A DNA stretch of 64,000 nt from Clostridium saudiense (GCF_000577815.1 NZ_CBYM010000003.1:115813-179812), one strand, 5' to 3'; shown: positions 43,129-51,693, counted from the first letter of the stretch. Notes: generated by a model from the letters alone, not told the origin. Made by a program: numbers and translations.

Positions 43129-43154
43129 ACTTTTAATATATGTATTAAATAGAA

Positions 43155-43201
43155 AAACTATAGAGTATTTTAACTAATTTTTTTTTACTCTATAGCTTTT
43201 T
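43155..43201. terminator. Terminator between the two-domain glycosyltransferase and GT11 genes
   Basis: AACTATAGAGTA pairs with TACTCTATAG on the far side of a T-rich loop, then CTTTTTATTTT on the plus strand. The stem shares CTATAGAG with the hairpin at 40014-40061. Confidence 0.75.
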
Positions 43202-43218
43202 ATTTTGATTAGTATTTA

Positions 43219-44055
43219 CTAAATATGACTTATTCTAATCCAATCATGAGGAACTATATCATCCATATTAGCTTCTTTTTGATTAAGCCATATATCAGGA
43301 GTTATAATAATTTTATTTTTATTATTATTTAACCATGCTGCCCACCAACTTGCTGTGCTATTTGCTAATATGTTATGCTTACAACTACTCATAATCTGTA
43401 TATTAGTATAATTAGTCTTATCTATAGCTACATCAATAACTTTTACACTTGTATTTTTAAATGTTTCTTTAGCCCATTCTCTATCATCAGTAAAAACATA
43501 AAATTGAGGATTACTTACCTTTTCTTTAATATACTTCAATGAATTATCATAATATTTTTTTGTAGTTATTCCTGTAAATATATTTGCAGCATTACCTTGA
43601 AGATAATCACCTCTCCTTACATGTATTCCAACTGAATTTGTGTTTTTTAACTCATTAACTAATTCACTTTTTTCTTTATCTAATGTATTTTTAAATATAA
43701 ACTCTTTTCTTAGTATTTTTTCTATATCTTTAAAATATTTCTCACTCATCCAATATCCATTTAAATAAACATTATCATAATTTAATATATCAGCATTATA
43801 ATAAGGTTGATTTTCACAATCAATAATTTTTATATTTCTACAATTCTTTATAATAAATTCATTTGGATCTTCTGTAATATAAATATCTTTATTAATATCA
43901 AAAATTCTATTTAAACAAAAATCATATCTAAATTCCCATGTTTTATATGCACTTATATCTAAAACTACATACTTATTCATTTCTTTAAGCTTTCTAGCTA
44001 ATGCATATTGAAACATTTGATTCCCCGTTCCACCCATTACCCTAACAATTATCAT
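43219..44055 (-). CDS. Alpha-1,2-fucosyltransferase (GT11)
   Basis: 278 residues. GT11 motifs are intact: GGTGNQMFQYALARKL at the N-terminus, GIHVRRGDYLQ (143-153, the HxRRGDY GDP-fucose motif), and the C-terminal LANSTASWWAAWLN region. It would transfer L-fucose from GDP-fucose in alpha-1,2 linkage to a galactose-like acceptor. Some GT11 members use other deoxysugars. AGGAG precedes the ATG. It lies in the glycan block next to galU. No GDP-fucose synthesis genes are in the window, so donor supply must be encoded elsewhere or imported. Confidence 0.92.
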   Translation of the reverse strand: MIIVRVMGGTGNQMFQYALARKLKEMNKYVVLDISAYKTWEFRYDFCLNRIFDINKDIYITEDPNEFIIKNCRNIKIIDCENQPYYNADILNYDNVYLNGYWMSEKYFKDIEKILRKEFIFKNTLDKEKSELVNELKNTNSVGIHVRRGDYLQGNAANIFTGITTKKYYDNSLKYIKEKVSNPQFYVFTDDREWAKETFKNTSVKVIDVAIDKTNYTNIQIMSSCKHNILANSTASWWAAWLNNNKNKIIITPDIWLNQKEANMDDIVPHDWIRISHI

Positions 44056-44234
44056 TTTATTTCTCCTAACACTATTTTTAATATCTAATTAATTATCCTT
44101 TTAGTTATGCTTTTTAGAGAAAAAATATAAAGTCCTCCCATAGTAATTTATATTTTATTTTTTTAGATTTAAATGAGAATAATAAATTTCGATACAGAAC
44201 TTTTCCTACTCTAATCTAAAATCTAAATTATTTT

Positions 44235-45098
44235 TTATAACTTACACATCTTAATATATTTCACAAGTTTTTCTCTAAGATCTCCTCTCTTTAAAGCAAA
44301 TTCAATATTAGCTTGTAAAAGCCCTAAATTGTCTCCTACATCATATCTATTACCAACAAACTCACATGCATACATTGCTTCAATAGATATTAATTGTTGT
44401 AATGCATCTGTTAATTGTATCTCTCCATTTTTTCCTGGCTTAACATTATTTAAAACTTCAAATATTTGAGGTGTTATTATATACCTTCCTAAAATCGCAA
44501 TATTACTAAGAGCTTCATCTATAGTAGGCTTTTCAATAAGCACTTTAACTTTATATACGTTTTCCTTTATATATAATCCCTTTATTATTCCATACTTCAT
44601 CACGTCATTTTCATTTACCTTTTGAACTCCTAATATGGATGTTTTATACTCATTAAAACAATTCATCAATTGTTTCAAGCATGGAACTTCACTATCTATA
44701 ACATCATCACCAAGCATTACTGCAAAAGGTTCATTACCAACAAAGGATTTTGCACAAGAAACTGCATCACCCAATCCTTTTGGCTCTTTTTGTCTTATAT
44801 AATGTATATCTGCCATACTAGATATCTTTCTTACTATATCTAACTCTTTAAGTTTTCCTGACCTCTCAAGCTGCATTTCTAATTCTATAGATTTATCAAA
44901 ATGATTTTCTATATATTCTTTATTTCTTCCTGTTATTATTAATATTTCTTCTATTCCAGAATCAACTGCTTCTTCTATAATATATTGAATCGTTGGCTTA
45001 TCAACTATTGGCAACATTTCTTTAGGTTGTGCCTTAGTTGCTGGTAGAAATCTAGTACCAAGACCAGCAGCTGGTATTACAGCTTTTCTAACTTTCAT
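44235..45098 (-). CDS. galU: UTP-glucose-1-phosphate uridylyltransferase
   Basis: 287 residues. AVIPAAGLGTRFLPATKAQPKEMLP carries the nucleotide-binding G-x-G-T-R-x4-T-K motif, followed by KPTIQYIIEEAVDSGIEEIL, VMLGDDVID and the late VGNRYDVGD. Full-length GalU. It makes UDP-glucose, the donor for surface glycans and for lipid anchors. GGGGGAATTGAGAAT precedes the ATG. It stands 180 bases upstream of the GT11 gene in the same direction, with no gene or clear signal between, and may be co-transcribed. Confidence 0.95.
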   Translation of the reverse strand: MKVRKAVIPAAGLGTRFLPATKAQPKEMLPIVDKPTIQYIIEEAVDSGIEEILIITGRNKEYIENHFDKSIELEMQLERSGKLKELDIVRKISSMADIHYIRQKEPKGLGDAVSCAKSFVGNEPFAVMLGDDVIDSEVPCLKQLMNCFNEYKTSILGVQKVNENDVMKYGIIKGLYIKENVYKVKVLIEKPTIDEALSNIAILGRYIITPQIFEVLNNVKPGKNGEIQLTDALQQLISIEAMYACEFVGNRYDVGDNLGLLQANIEFALKRGDLREKLVKYIKMCKL

Positions 45099-45251
45099 AT
45101 TCTCAATTCCCCCATCTAATAAAATATTTTATTATCCTAATTTTTCATATATTTAAATTTATAAATATTAACTTAAACTTCTCCTTTCTATTCTATGAAA
45201 ATAAATTATTTCTGTTTACTTTTTCTTATAGCAATTTAATTAACTAAAAAT

Positions 45252-45296
45252 AAAAATTAAGGAGCTATACCAAATTCATGATATAACTCCTCAATT
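45252..45296 (-). terminator. Terminator of the zinc-ribbon/BECR-like gene
   Basis: On the minus strand TTGAGGAGTTATATC and GGTATAGCTCCTTAA form a stem with few mismatches, followed by T-rich sequence. The 45099-45384 gap holds nothing else I can identify. Confidence 0.7.
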
Positions 45297-45384
45297 TCAA
45301 TATTCTATTATTTTTAATTGCCAAAATATTAATTTAAATAAAATAATTTATACCTCTCAAGATATATAAATTTACTTATTTCTT

Positions 45385-46026
45385 CTATTGTCTATTATAA
45401 TAATTAATTCCTTCACTAGGTCTAAAATAAGTTCTTATATATCCATCAGATGATACAAAAACAATTTCATTCTTACTTTCATCATAGTAAATTTCATCAT
45501 TATCTTCAGCCTCAAACTTATGTAAAGATGTTGCAGAATTAATAACTTCATTTGCCCCTTTTAAATACTCTTCTTTAGTAGAATATCCAAACTCACTTCT
45601 ATGCTTTAAAAAGTGATCTTCCCATAAAGCTTCATTTCTAAATTCAAGGGATACGTTACTACTTTGCTCACTTTGAGCTGTATTAAATATTTCTCCCCAA
45701 TTAGGTGTTATATTAAATACCTTACCAACAAGTAAAAGTATAACAACTAATCCTGCAGCTATAACACTTCCAAATGTATATTTCTTTTTATTATTATTAT
45801 TGTTGTTGTAACTTCTATTATTACTATAGTTATTATTTTCTTGTTTATTGCTTATATCAAAATTATTTATATTATCCTTATTTACATTATTGTTATTATC
45901 TTTATTCTTCTTTCTACACTCACTACATCTTTTTGGAATATCTAAATCCTTACTTTTATAAAAATTAACTTCTGAATCAGTAAGAGTAAAATCTTTTCCA
46001 CACTGCTTACATGTTCTCTTTATCAC
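45385..46026 (-). CDS. Zinc-ribbon, single-pass membrane protein with a possible BECR-type nuclease domain
   Basis: 213 residues. N-terminal probable zinc-binding domain with C6/C9 and C34/C37 (TCKQCGKDFTLTDSEVNFY ... PKRCSECRKK). An Asn-rich linker (about 42-80) leads to a membrane helix (84-103). The C-terminal part (about 130-213: HFLKHRSEFGYSTKEEYLKG, then IYYDESKNEIVFVSSDG and IRTYFRPSEGINYY) matches my memory of the Barnase-EndoU-ColicinE5/RelE-like fold found in toxins. The start is GTG at 46026 behind GGAGGT. No immunity or antitoxin gene is adjacent. The domain order is odd; a housekeeping envelope role is equally possible. Confidence 0.72.
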   Translation of the reverse strand: MIKRTCKQCGKDFTLTDSEVNFYKSKDLDIPKRCSECRKKNKDNNNNVNKDNINNFDISNKQENNNYSNNRSYNNNNNNKKKYTFGSVIAAGLVVILLLVGKVFNITPNWGEIFNTAQSEQSSNVSLEFRNEALWEDHFLKHRSEFGYSTKEEYLKGANEVINSATSLHKFEAEDNDEIYYDESKNEIVFVSSDGYIRTYFRPSEGINYYNRQ

Positions 46027-46282
46027 ACTGTACCTCCATTTAACATTTTACTTTCTTATTCCTACAATATAGAACTTTATCATATTATAAGTGTGCTTTC
46101 TTAACATAATATATATATTCTATTAAACTAATATTATCATAAAATTAAATAATTGCAAAAAGAAGTTATTTCTCTTAATAATTTTGTAATTATATTTAAA
46201 CAAAAAATTTATATATAATATTACAAATTTATCACAAACTAAAGATATATTTCATAATCAAAAATTTAAGGGAGTGATATTT

Positions 46283-46777
46283 GTGAAAAAACTTTTAGAA
46301 TATCTATTTATTATTGAAGGAATTCTATTTGGAATAATAGGTGTTTTATTTTTCATTAATCCATTTAGTACATTTTCAAGCTTTATTAATATTTGTGGAG
46401 TATTAATAATTGTAGCTGGAATATTTGCAATTATTAGGTCCTTTACTTCTATGAACAATGTTTTTTTGATTGTAAATGGAACAATTTCAATTTTATTTGG
46501 ATTGCTTCTTTGCTTCTCTCCTGCAGAAACAATTGACACAATTGCGTTATTTTTTGGTTTATGGGCACTTATTAGAGGAATTTACTTATTCATTATGGCA
46601 ATTAAATATAAAAATTTAGGATTTAACTTTCATACAGTATATATAATTCTTTTATTCATTTTAGGATTATTGATATTATTTAATCCTTTTATAGCAATAT
46701 TAGCTACACCTTATATTATAGGTATTTTCTTTATAGTTACAGCTATTTGCGAAATTTATTTAGGATTTAAAATTTAA
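46283..46777 (+). CDS. DUF308 (HdeD-like) membrane protein
   Basis: 164 residues, six short membrane helices in three repeated hairpins, with the DUF308 rhythm I-x-G-x-L-x-I-x2-P (FGIIGVLFFINPFSTFSSF, SILFGLLLCFSPAETIDTI, LFILGLLILFNPFIAIL). HdeD-type proteins are inner-membrane proteins linked to stress in some bacteria; the role here is unknown. The start is taken as GTG at 46283, eight bases after GGGAG; a GTG at 46274 lies inside that site. It is a single gene with its own terminator. The 256-base upstream gap (46027-46282) shows nothing beyond AT-rich sequence. Confidence 0.85.
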   Translation: MKKLLEYLFIIEGILFGIIGVLFFINPFSTFSSFINICGVLIIVAGIFAIIRSFTSMNNVFLIVNGTISILFGLLLCFSPAETIDTIALFFGLWALIRGIYLFIMAIKYKNLGFNFHTVYIILLFILGLLILFNPFIAILATPYIIGIFFIVTAICEIYLGFKI

Positions 46778-46801
46778 TTATGACTTTTAAAAAACTTTTT
46801 T

Positions 46802-46844
46802 AATAATAAAAGAAGTTAGGTAATTTCTAACTTCTTTTATTATT
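46802..46844 (+). terminator. Terminator of the DUF308 gene
   Basis: Perfect arms of about 17 bases (AATAATAAAAGAAGTTAG and its complement) with a seven-base loop; T-rich right side. Confidence 0.88.
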
Positions 46845-46939
46845 TATATTAGTTAAAATTAAATTTTTATTTAATCTTATTATACAATATTAATCCTGCT
46901 AATAAATCTAAGTGTTTTCATACAATAATATTATTCCCA

Positions 46940-47560
46940 TTACTTAGAACACTCTTTTAAATATATTTCCTCTACCTTATTCCAATCTATCACATTCCAT
47001 ATATTTTTTACATATTGAGCTCTTAAGTTTTTATATTTTAAATAATATGCATGCTCCCAAATATCAATTGTTAGTATAGGTCTCATTTTAAACATTAATG
47101 GTGAATCTTGATTTGATGTTGATATTACATCAAGTTCTCCTTTTTTATCTATAACAAGCCATCCATAACCAGCTCCAAATTGATTTATTGATTTATTTGA
47201 TAATTCCTCTTTCAATGCACTAAAATCTCCAAACCTTCTATTTATCTCATTTAATAATTGCCCAGTTGGATATTTTTTAGGTTTACTATCTAAGATAGAA
47301 AAATAAAGATTGTGATTGGCTACTCTACCACCTTGCCTTATTATATCTTTTCTTATTTCTATAGGAGTTTTTTCAATATTAAAAAGTATCTCCTCTAATG
47401 TTTTACCATTAGTAAATTGTTCATATCCTTCAAGTGCCTTATTTAATTTATCAACATATCCCTGTAAATGCTTTGTATAATGTATACATACTGTTTCTGA
47501 ATCAATATATGGTTCTAATTGGTCAAATTTATATTGTAGTGGTAGCTTATCATATTTCAC
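46940..47560 (-). CDS. sodA: Superoxide dismutase (Fe/Mn family, Mn-like)
   Basis: 206 residues. The four metal ligands are in place: H27 (CIHYTKHLQGYV), H83 (NHNLYF), D166 and H170 (TIDIWEHAYYLKY). Gln151 in SNQDSPL occupies the position of Gln146, which usually marks manganese enzymes, so sodA is preferred to sodB. It converts superoxide to peroxide in the cytosol, useful to an aerotolerant anaerobe. The start is GTG at 47560 after GGGAGGAAGG. It lies 27 bases downstream of the truncated hydrolase, which once may have been its operon partner. Confidence 0.93.
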   Translation of the reverse strand: MKYDKLPLQYKFDQLEPYIDSETVCIHYTKHLQGYVDKLNKALEGYEQFTNGKTLEEILFNIEKTPIEIRKDIIRQGGRVANHNLYFSILDSKPKKYPTGQLLNEINRRFGDFSALKEELSNKSINQFGAGYGWLVIDKKGELDVISTSNQDSPLMFKMRPILTIDIWEHAYYLKYKNLRAQYVKNIWNVIDWNKVEEIYLKECSK

Positions 47561-47587
47561 TTTATACCTTCCTCCCTACTTAATAAT

Positions 47588-47900
47588 CTATCCCTCAATA
47601 AACCTAACTAACTCTTCATTAAATTTCTCTCTCTCATCATAAAATGTGGCATGTCCACTGTTCATGAATTTTACTAATTTACTATTCTTTATTAACTTTT
47701 TTTGCTCTAAAGCCAAAGGAAATAAACAAACTTTATCATGTATACCATGTAAAATTAATGTTTCAATCTCTATGTTTTTCATATCATCAAATAAAGCTTC
47801 TTCATCTAACCAAGTATTAGCAACTTTTGCTGTTGACCAACCAGCAGCTTGTAAACCTAATTGAAAAAACCATTCCATAAAAGGTTTGCTAACCTTTTTA
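47588..47900 (-). pseudogene. C-terminal remnant of an alpha/beta hydrolase
   Basis: The surviving frame encodes about 104 residues, ending with IETLILHGIHDKVCLFPLAL (the acid-residue region), then FMNSGHATFYDE with the catalytic His and FIEG. The nucleophile elbow GxSxG and the whole N-terminal two thirds of an alpha/beta hydrolase are absent. Hydrolase-like sequence can be followed upstream of the first Met (KKVSKPF before MEWFFQ) and stops exactly where a 28-base perfect palindrome begins; an in-frame TAG lies inside it. No start with a good ribosome binding site remains. It is therefore called a broken gene, cut by insertion and/or deletion. Confidence 0.8.
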
Positions 47901-47955
47901 TAAGACGAATTGTCAAGCTAAGTGCAACACTTAGCTTGACAATTCGTCTTATAAA
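47897..47955. repeat. 28-bp perfect palindrome with 3-base centre
   Basis: Arms 47897-47924 and 47928-47955 are exact inverse complements; central CAA. The inner arm end reads CAAGCTAAGTG. Neither side ends in a T-tract, and a separate terminator for the ABC-F gene abuts it. Its exactness and its place at the hydrolase break point suggest joined ends or a footprint of a mobile element. Confidence 0.8.
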
Positions 47956-47984
47956 TAAAAAAGAGCTAGCTTTTACACTAACTC
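47955..47984 (-). terminator. Terminator of the ABC-F gene
   Basis: On the minus strand GAGTTAG and CTAGCTC pair (one G-U) around an eight-base loop, followed by a run of six T, 14 bases after the ABC-F stop. Confidence 0.85.
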
Positions 47985-47998
47985 TTAATATAACTCTA

Positions 47999-49555
47999 CT
48001 ATACAACTTTAGTAGTCCACTCCTCGCAATTCCAGATATCTGTTACAACATCCTTATAGAACTCAGGCTCATGGCACACAAGTAAAATACTTCCCTTATA
48101 TTCCTTTAAAGCTCTCTTTAATTCCTCTTTAGCTTCAACATCTAAATGGTTAGTAGGCTCATCTAGGATTAAGATATTTGTTTCTTCATTAATAAGCTTA
48201 CATAATCTTACCTTTGCTTGCTCTCCACCACTTAATACACATACCTTACTTTCAATGTGCTTAGTTGTTAAACCACATTTAGCAAGAGCTGATCTTACTT
48301 CATATTGAGTCTTAGAAGGGAACTTTTCCCATACTTCTTCAATACAAGTATTATAATTAGCTTCTTTTATTTCTTGTTCGAAATAACCAATTTGTTGATA
48401 TTCACCTAAACTAACTTCTCCACCTAATGAAGGAATTACTCCCATTAAACTCTTTAAAAGTGTAGTCTTACCAAGCCCATTTGCTCCAACTAAAGCTATC
48501 TTTTGTCCTCTTTCCATATAAAGATTTAGAGGTTTAGTTAAAGGCTCATTATATCCAATAACTAAATCTTTAGTTTCAAATATAACCTTACCTGAAGTTC
48601 TTCCCTTTAAGAAATTGAATTCTGGCTTTGGTTTTTCAGCTGCAAGTTCAATCATTTCCATCTTATCAAGCTTCTTTTGTCTAGCCTTTGCCATACCACT
48701 TGTTGCAACTCTTGCTTTATTTCTAGCAACGAAATCTTTAAGTTGTGCAACCTCTGCTTGTTGTCTTTCATATGCAGCTTCTAATTGTGCTTTATTAGCT
48801 TCGTAAATTCTTTGGAATTCATAATAATCCCCAACATATCTAGTAAGCTTTCTATTTTCCACATGATAAATTAAGTTAATAACTGAATTTAAGAATGGAA
48901 TATCATGTGATATTAAAATAAATGCATTTTCATATGATTGTAAGAATCTCTTTAACCATTCAATATGCGCTTCATCTAAATAGTTAGTAGGCTCGTCTAG
49001 TAAAAGAATATCAGGATTTTCAAGTAAAAGCTTTCCTAATAATACTTTAGTTCTTTGTCCACCACTAAGTTCAGTAACATCTCTGTCAAGACCTACATCT
49101 AAAAGTCCTAACCCCTTAGCAACTTCTTCTGCCTTAGCATCTATAACGTAAAATCCATTATTATCTAACATGTCTTGAATAACAGCTGTTCTTTCTAAAG
49201 CCTTATTCATTTCATCTTCGTCCATTTCGCCCATTCTACCATAAAGTTCATTCATTTCAGTTTCCATGTCAAATAAGTATTGGAATGCACTTCTAAGGAC
49301 ATCTCTTATAGTTAATCCTTTTGCAAGTTCAGCATGTTGATCCATATAACCAACTCTAACTCTATTACTCCAAATTACTTTTCCCTCATCAGGCATTAAT
49401 TTGCTAGTAATTATATTCATAAATGTAGACTTACCCTCACCATTTGCTCCAATAAGACCTACATGTTCTCCCTTTAGTAATCTAAATGATACATCTTCAA
49501 AAATTGCTCTATCACCAAATCCATGGCTGATATTCTTAACTGTTAAAACGCTCAT
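47999..49555 (-). CDS. ABC-F family ATPase
   Basis: 518 residues from the ATG at 49555. Two ABC domains, GANGEGKST and GANGLGKTT as Walker A, LSGGQRTKVLLGKLLLENPD and LSGGEQAKVRLCKL as signatures, and DEPTNYLD / DEPTNHLD as Walker B, joined by a charged linker (about 235-320, AYERQQAEVAQLKDFVARNK) that reaches the ribosomal P-site in this family. There are no membrane segments. It acts on ribosomes, either as translation factor or antibiotic protection; this sub-group is not one I can tie to a drug. GGAGG lies six bases before the chosen start. A 130-base structured repeat lies in its leader. Confidence 0.9.
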   Translation of the reverse strand: MSVLTVKNISHGFGDRAIFEDVSFRLLKGEHVGLIGANGEGKSTFMNIITSKLMPDEGKVIWSNRVRVGYMDQHAELAKGLTIRDVLRSAFQYLFDMETEMNELYGRMGEMDEDEMNKALERTAVIQDMLDNNGFYVIDAKAEEVAKGLGLLDVGLDRDVTELSGGQRTKVLLGKLLLENPDILLLDEPTNYLDEAHIEWLKRFLQSYENAFILISHDIPFLNSVINLIYHVENRKLTRYVGDYYEFQRIYEANKAQLEAAYERQQAEVAQLKDFVARNKARVATSGMAKARQKKLDKMEMIELAAEKPKPEFNFLKGRTSGKVIFETKDLVIGYNEPLTKPLNLYMERGQKIALVGANGLGKTTLLKSLMGVIPSLGGEVSLGEYQQIGYFEQEIKEANYNTCIEEVWEKFPSKTQYEVRSALAKCGLTTKHIESKVCVLSGGEQAKVRLCKLINEETNILILDEPTNHLDVEAKEELKRALKEYKGSILLVCHEPEFYKDVVTDIWNCEEWTTKVV

Positions 49556-49615
49556 CCTCATCCTCCAGCAACGTAAAATTTATAATAACTTTATTTATAT
49601 CAATTTATTTTTTTA

Positions 49616-49755
49616 CATTAAAATAAGGGTGTATCCAATCTCTTAGTTGCAATTAGGCAATTTCAAATTATATATTAAACTTACAGCATAAGCTTAATTA
49701 ATAACACTTCACCTATAATTTGCCACTTTAAATTGGCTACCTCCCTTATTCATTA
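49616..49755. mobile_element. Candidate MITE (130 bp, terminal inverted repeats, 5-bp flanking repeat)
   Basis: AATAAGGG (49622-49629) and CCCTTATT (49743-49750) are exact inverse ends; the match continues imperfectly inward for about 18 bases (to CCAAT/ATTGG). Inside, CAAATTATA (49664-49672) pairs with 49714-49722 and encloses a further hairpin (49674-49698). CATTA flanks both sides (49616-49620 and 49751-49755). No coding capacity. As RNA on the minus strand it would lie in the ABC-F leader. This accounts for most of the 49556-49798 gap. Confidence 0.55.
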
Positions 49756-49798
49756 TACATAAAATTTAGTTAAAATAAATAGAAATTTGTTTCTATTT

Positions 49799-50356
49799 TT
49801 AGTAATCATATTCTCTTGTATCTTCACAAAGTGAAATCTTAAGCACGTCATTCTCAACTGTCTTTTTATATGAACATAAAAATTCATTTAATTCATTGTC
49901 CGCTAAATCTATTTTTCCTGGGCTTTTTAAAATAACGTTATGTTCATCTAAAAGAATAGTAAGATTATTTTTATCGTTATTTATTGTATATTCAGTTGCA
50001 CCTTTTACTTTTAGTCTATCTTTATATTTTTCTTGAAAACCTAAAGTTCTTCTAACTTTTTCATAATCTTTAGGATCAGTTGAAATATTATTTAAGCCTA
50101 AACTTTTAAGTTGCTCTTCAAATCCTGTAGTATCTATTCCATATCTCTCCATAAGTTTAGTTTGCATTTTTAAAAACTTATCTTGAGAAATGTTATTTTG
50201 TACCATATACTCAGTTAATTGGTTTGAAAAATCCGCCATAGATAGCTTACCTTCAGCAACCTTATAATATAAACTATAAATATATGATTCAAATTGATCT
50301 ACATCTTTATCATTAACTCTATTTTTAAGCTCATTAAAGTCAATTATTTTATCCAT
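49799..50356 (-). CDS. DUF3867 family protein
   Basis: 185 residues, soluble, no signal peptide. It begins MDKIIDFNELKNRVNDKDVDQFESYIYSLYYKV and keeps a YG...F-L pattern in the middle and an acidic C-terminus. I recognise it as DUF3867, a family of about 190 residues found almost only in clostridia, without known function. GGAGGAG precedes the ATG at 50356; the frame's earlier ATG at 50377 has no site. It lies downstream of the ABC-F leader region on the same strand with nothing else close, so context gives no hint. Confidence 0.8.
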   Translation of the reverse strand: MDKIIDFNELKNRVNDKDVDQFESYIYSLYYKVAEGKLSMADFSNQLTEYMVQNNISQDKFLKMQTKLMERYGIDTTGFEEQLKSLGLNNISTDPKDYEKVRRTLGFQEKYKDRLKVKGATEYTINNDKNNLTILLDEHNVILKSPGKIDLADNELNEFLCSYKKTVENDVLKISLCEDTREYDY

Positions 50357-50452
50357 ATTCTCTCCTCCTAAGCTCATGTCCTTTTACAAATATTATATAC
50401 TATACACTCTAGTTTTTCCACAAAGTATTATTGTGAATATTATCTAATTATC

Positions 50453-51505
50453 TTAACTTTTAACTTTAATCCAAACCTCTTGATATAATTCTAAATTCTC
50501 CTTATCTAAAAACTTATATCCTTCACACTTATCTAATATTTCTTGTGGCATATATGCATTTTCATTATTCTTAATTTCATCAGCTTGTTCCTCCATAGCT
50601 TGCTTTTGTGGTGTAGTATATCCTATTTCATCAGCTGTTCTTAACGCTATGTCTTTACTACTCATAAAATCTATAAATTTTTCTGCTCCGCTGACATTTT
50701 TTGCAGACTTAGGAATTGCCCAAGAGTCTAACCAGAAATCAGCACCTTCTTCTGGAATTACATATTTAAATCTATCGTCTTCAGCTTCTAAGTTTAATCC
50801 CTCTCCTGACCAAATCATAGCAATAGATTTTTCCCCTGATCTCATTAAATCTAAAACTTCATCTGCTCCATATGTTGGATTTAATTCTTTCTTTTGCTTT
50901 ATTAATAATTCTCCAGCTTCTTTTAATTCTTCTTCATTAGTTGAATTTAATGAATATCCTAATGTTTTTAAAGCTACTCCAATTGTATCTCTCATATTAT
51001 CAAACATAAATACTTCATCTTTATATTTAGAATCAAATAAGCTCTTCCAACTTGTTATGTCTTCATCAATAACTTCAGTATTATATATTAATCCAATTGT
51101 ACCGTTCATATATGGTACAGTATAATCATTATTAAGATCATATGGTTTACCCATATCCCCTTCATTCATATTTACTATATTAGGTATATTATCTTTATTT
51201 ATCTTTTGAAGCAATTCTTCTTTTATCATCTTTTCAGCCATATCATCCGAAACTAAAATAACATCATAATCTACCTTTCCGCTAGCAACCTCTTGATACA
51301 TATACTGCATATCATCAAAAGTTTTTTCATTTACTTTTATTCCCGTTGCTTTTTGGAATTCTTTATAAACTCCTTCTGCTGCATTAGCACCATAATTTAA
51401 TACATTTATTTCTTCACTAGCTTTACTTTCACAACCAGCGAATATTCCAATTGTAATTAGTATACTTATTAATATAGCACCTAATTTCATCTTATTTCTT
51501 TTCAT
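50453..51505 (-). CDS. potD: PotD-type polyamine-binding lipoprotein
   Basis: 350 residues. Signal peptide with lipobox IFAGC, then the spermidine/putrescine-binding pattern: NVLNYGANAAEGVYKEFQKA, SGKVDYDVILVSD, VPYMNGTIGLIYNT, SIAMIWSGEGLN and EGADFWLDSWAIPK. PotD captures polyamines outside the membrane for PotABC. No ATPase or permease gene is adjacent, which is unusual, since potD normally ends a potABCD operon. AAGGGAG lies eight bases before the ATG at 51505. It could be an extra binding protein working with a system elsewhere, or bind a different ligand such as GABA or a modified amino acid. Confidence 0.85.
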   Translation of the reverse strand: MKRNKMKLGAILISILITIGIFAGCESKASEEINVLNYGANAAEGVYKEFQKATGIKVNEKTFDDMQYMYQEVASGKVDYDVILVSDDMAEKMIKEELLQKINKDNIPNIVNMNEGDMGKPYDLNNDYTVPYMNGTIGLIYNTEVIDEDITSWKSLFDSKYKDEVFMFDNMRDTIGVALKTLGYSLNSTNEEELKEAGELLIKQKKELNPTYGADEVLDLMRSGEKSIAMIWSGEGLNLEAEDDRFKYVIPEEGADFWLDSWAIPKSAKNVSGAEKFIDFMSSKDIALRTADEIGYTTPQKQAMEEQADEIKNNENAYMPQEILDKCEGYKFLDKENLELYQEVWIKVKS

Positions 51506-51612
51506 AGAATAAACTCCCTTCATATGTAAATATCAATCTACTTAGTATTATAGTATTATTTCACCTAATAATTCTATTCATCAATTATATAATTTACTAT
51601 ATTTAAGCAAAA

Positions 51613-51640
51613 TAAAAAAGACCTAAAGGTCTTTTATTAA
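51613..51640 (-). terminator. Terminator of ridA
   Basis: AAAAGACCT and AGGTCTTTT pair around AA, and on the minus strand a run of six T follows. It lies between ridA and potD. Confidence 0.85.
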
Positions 51641-51693
51641 TAATTATTATTTTTTAATACTACTTATTATTAATTTAATAATATATTTTATCT

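Noticed and set aside
44056..44234. Terminator after galU
   Set aside because: Some complementary AT-rich stretches exist (TTTAGATTT / AAATCTAAA) but without a compact stem or T-tract.
45774..45968. Plus-strand frame rich in Tyr and Cys
   Set aside because: Antisense of the Asn-rich linker of the zinc-ribbon/BECR-like gene; composition artefact with no ribosome binding site.
50649..51125. Plus-strand frame of 158 codons
   Set aside because: Antisense within potD, which has a full set of family motifs on the other strand.
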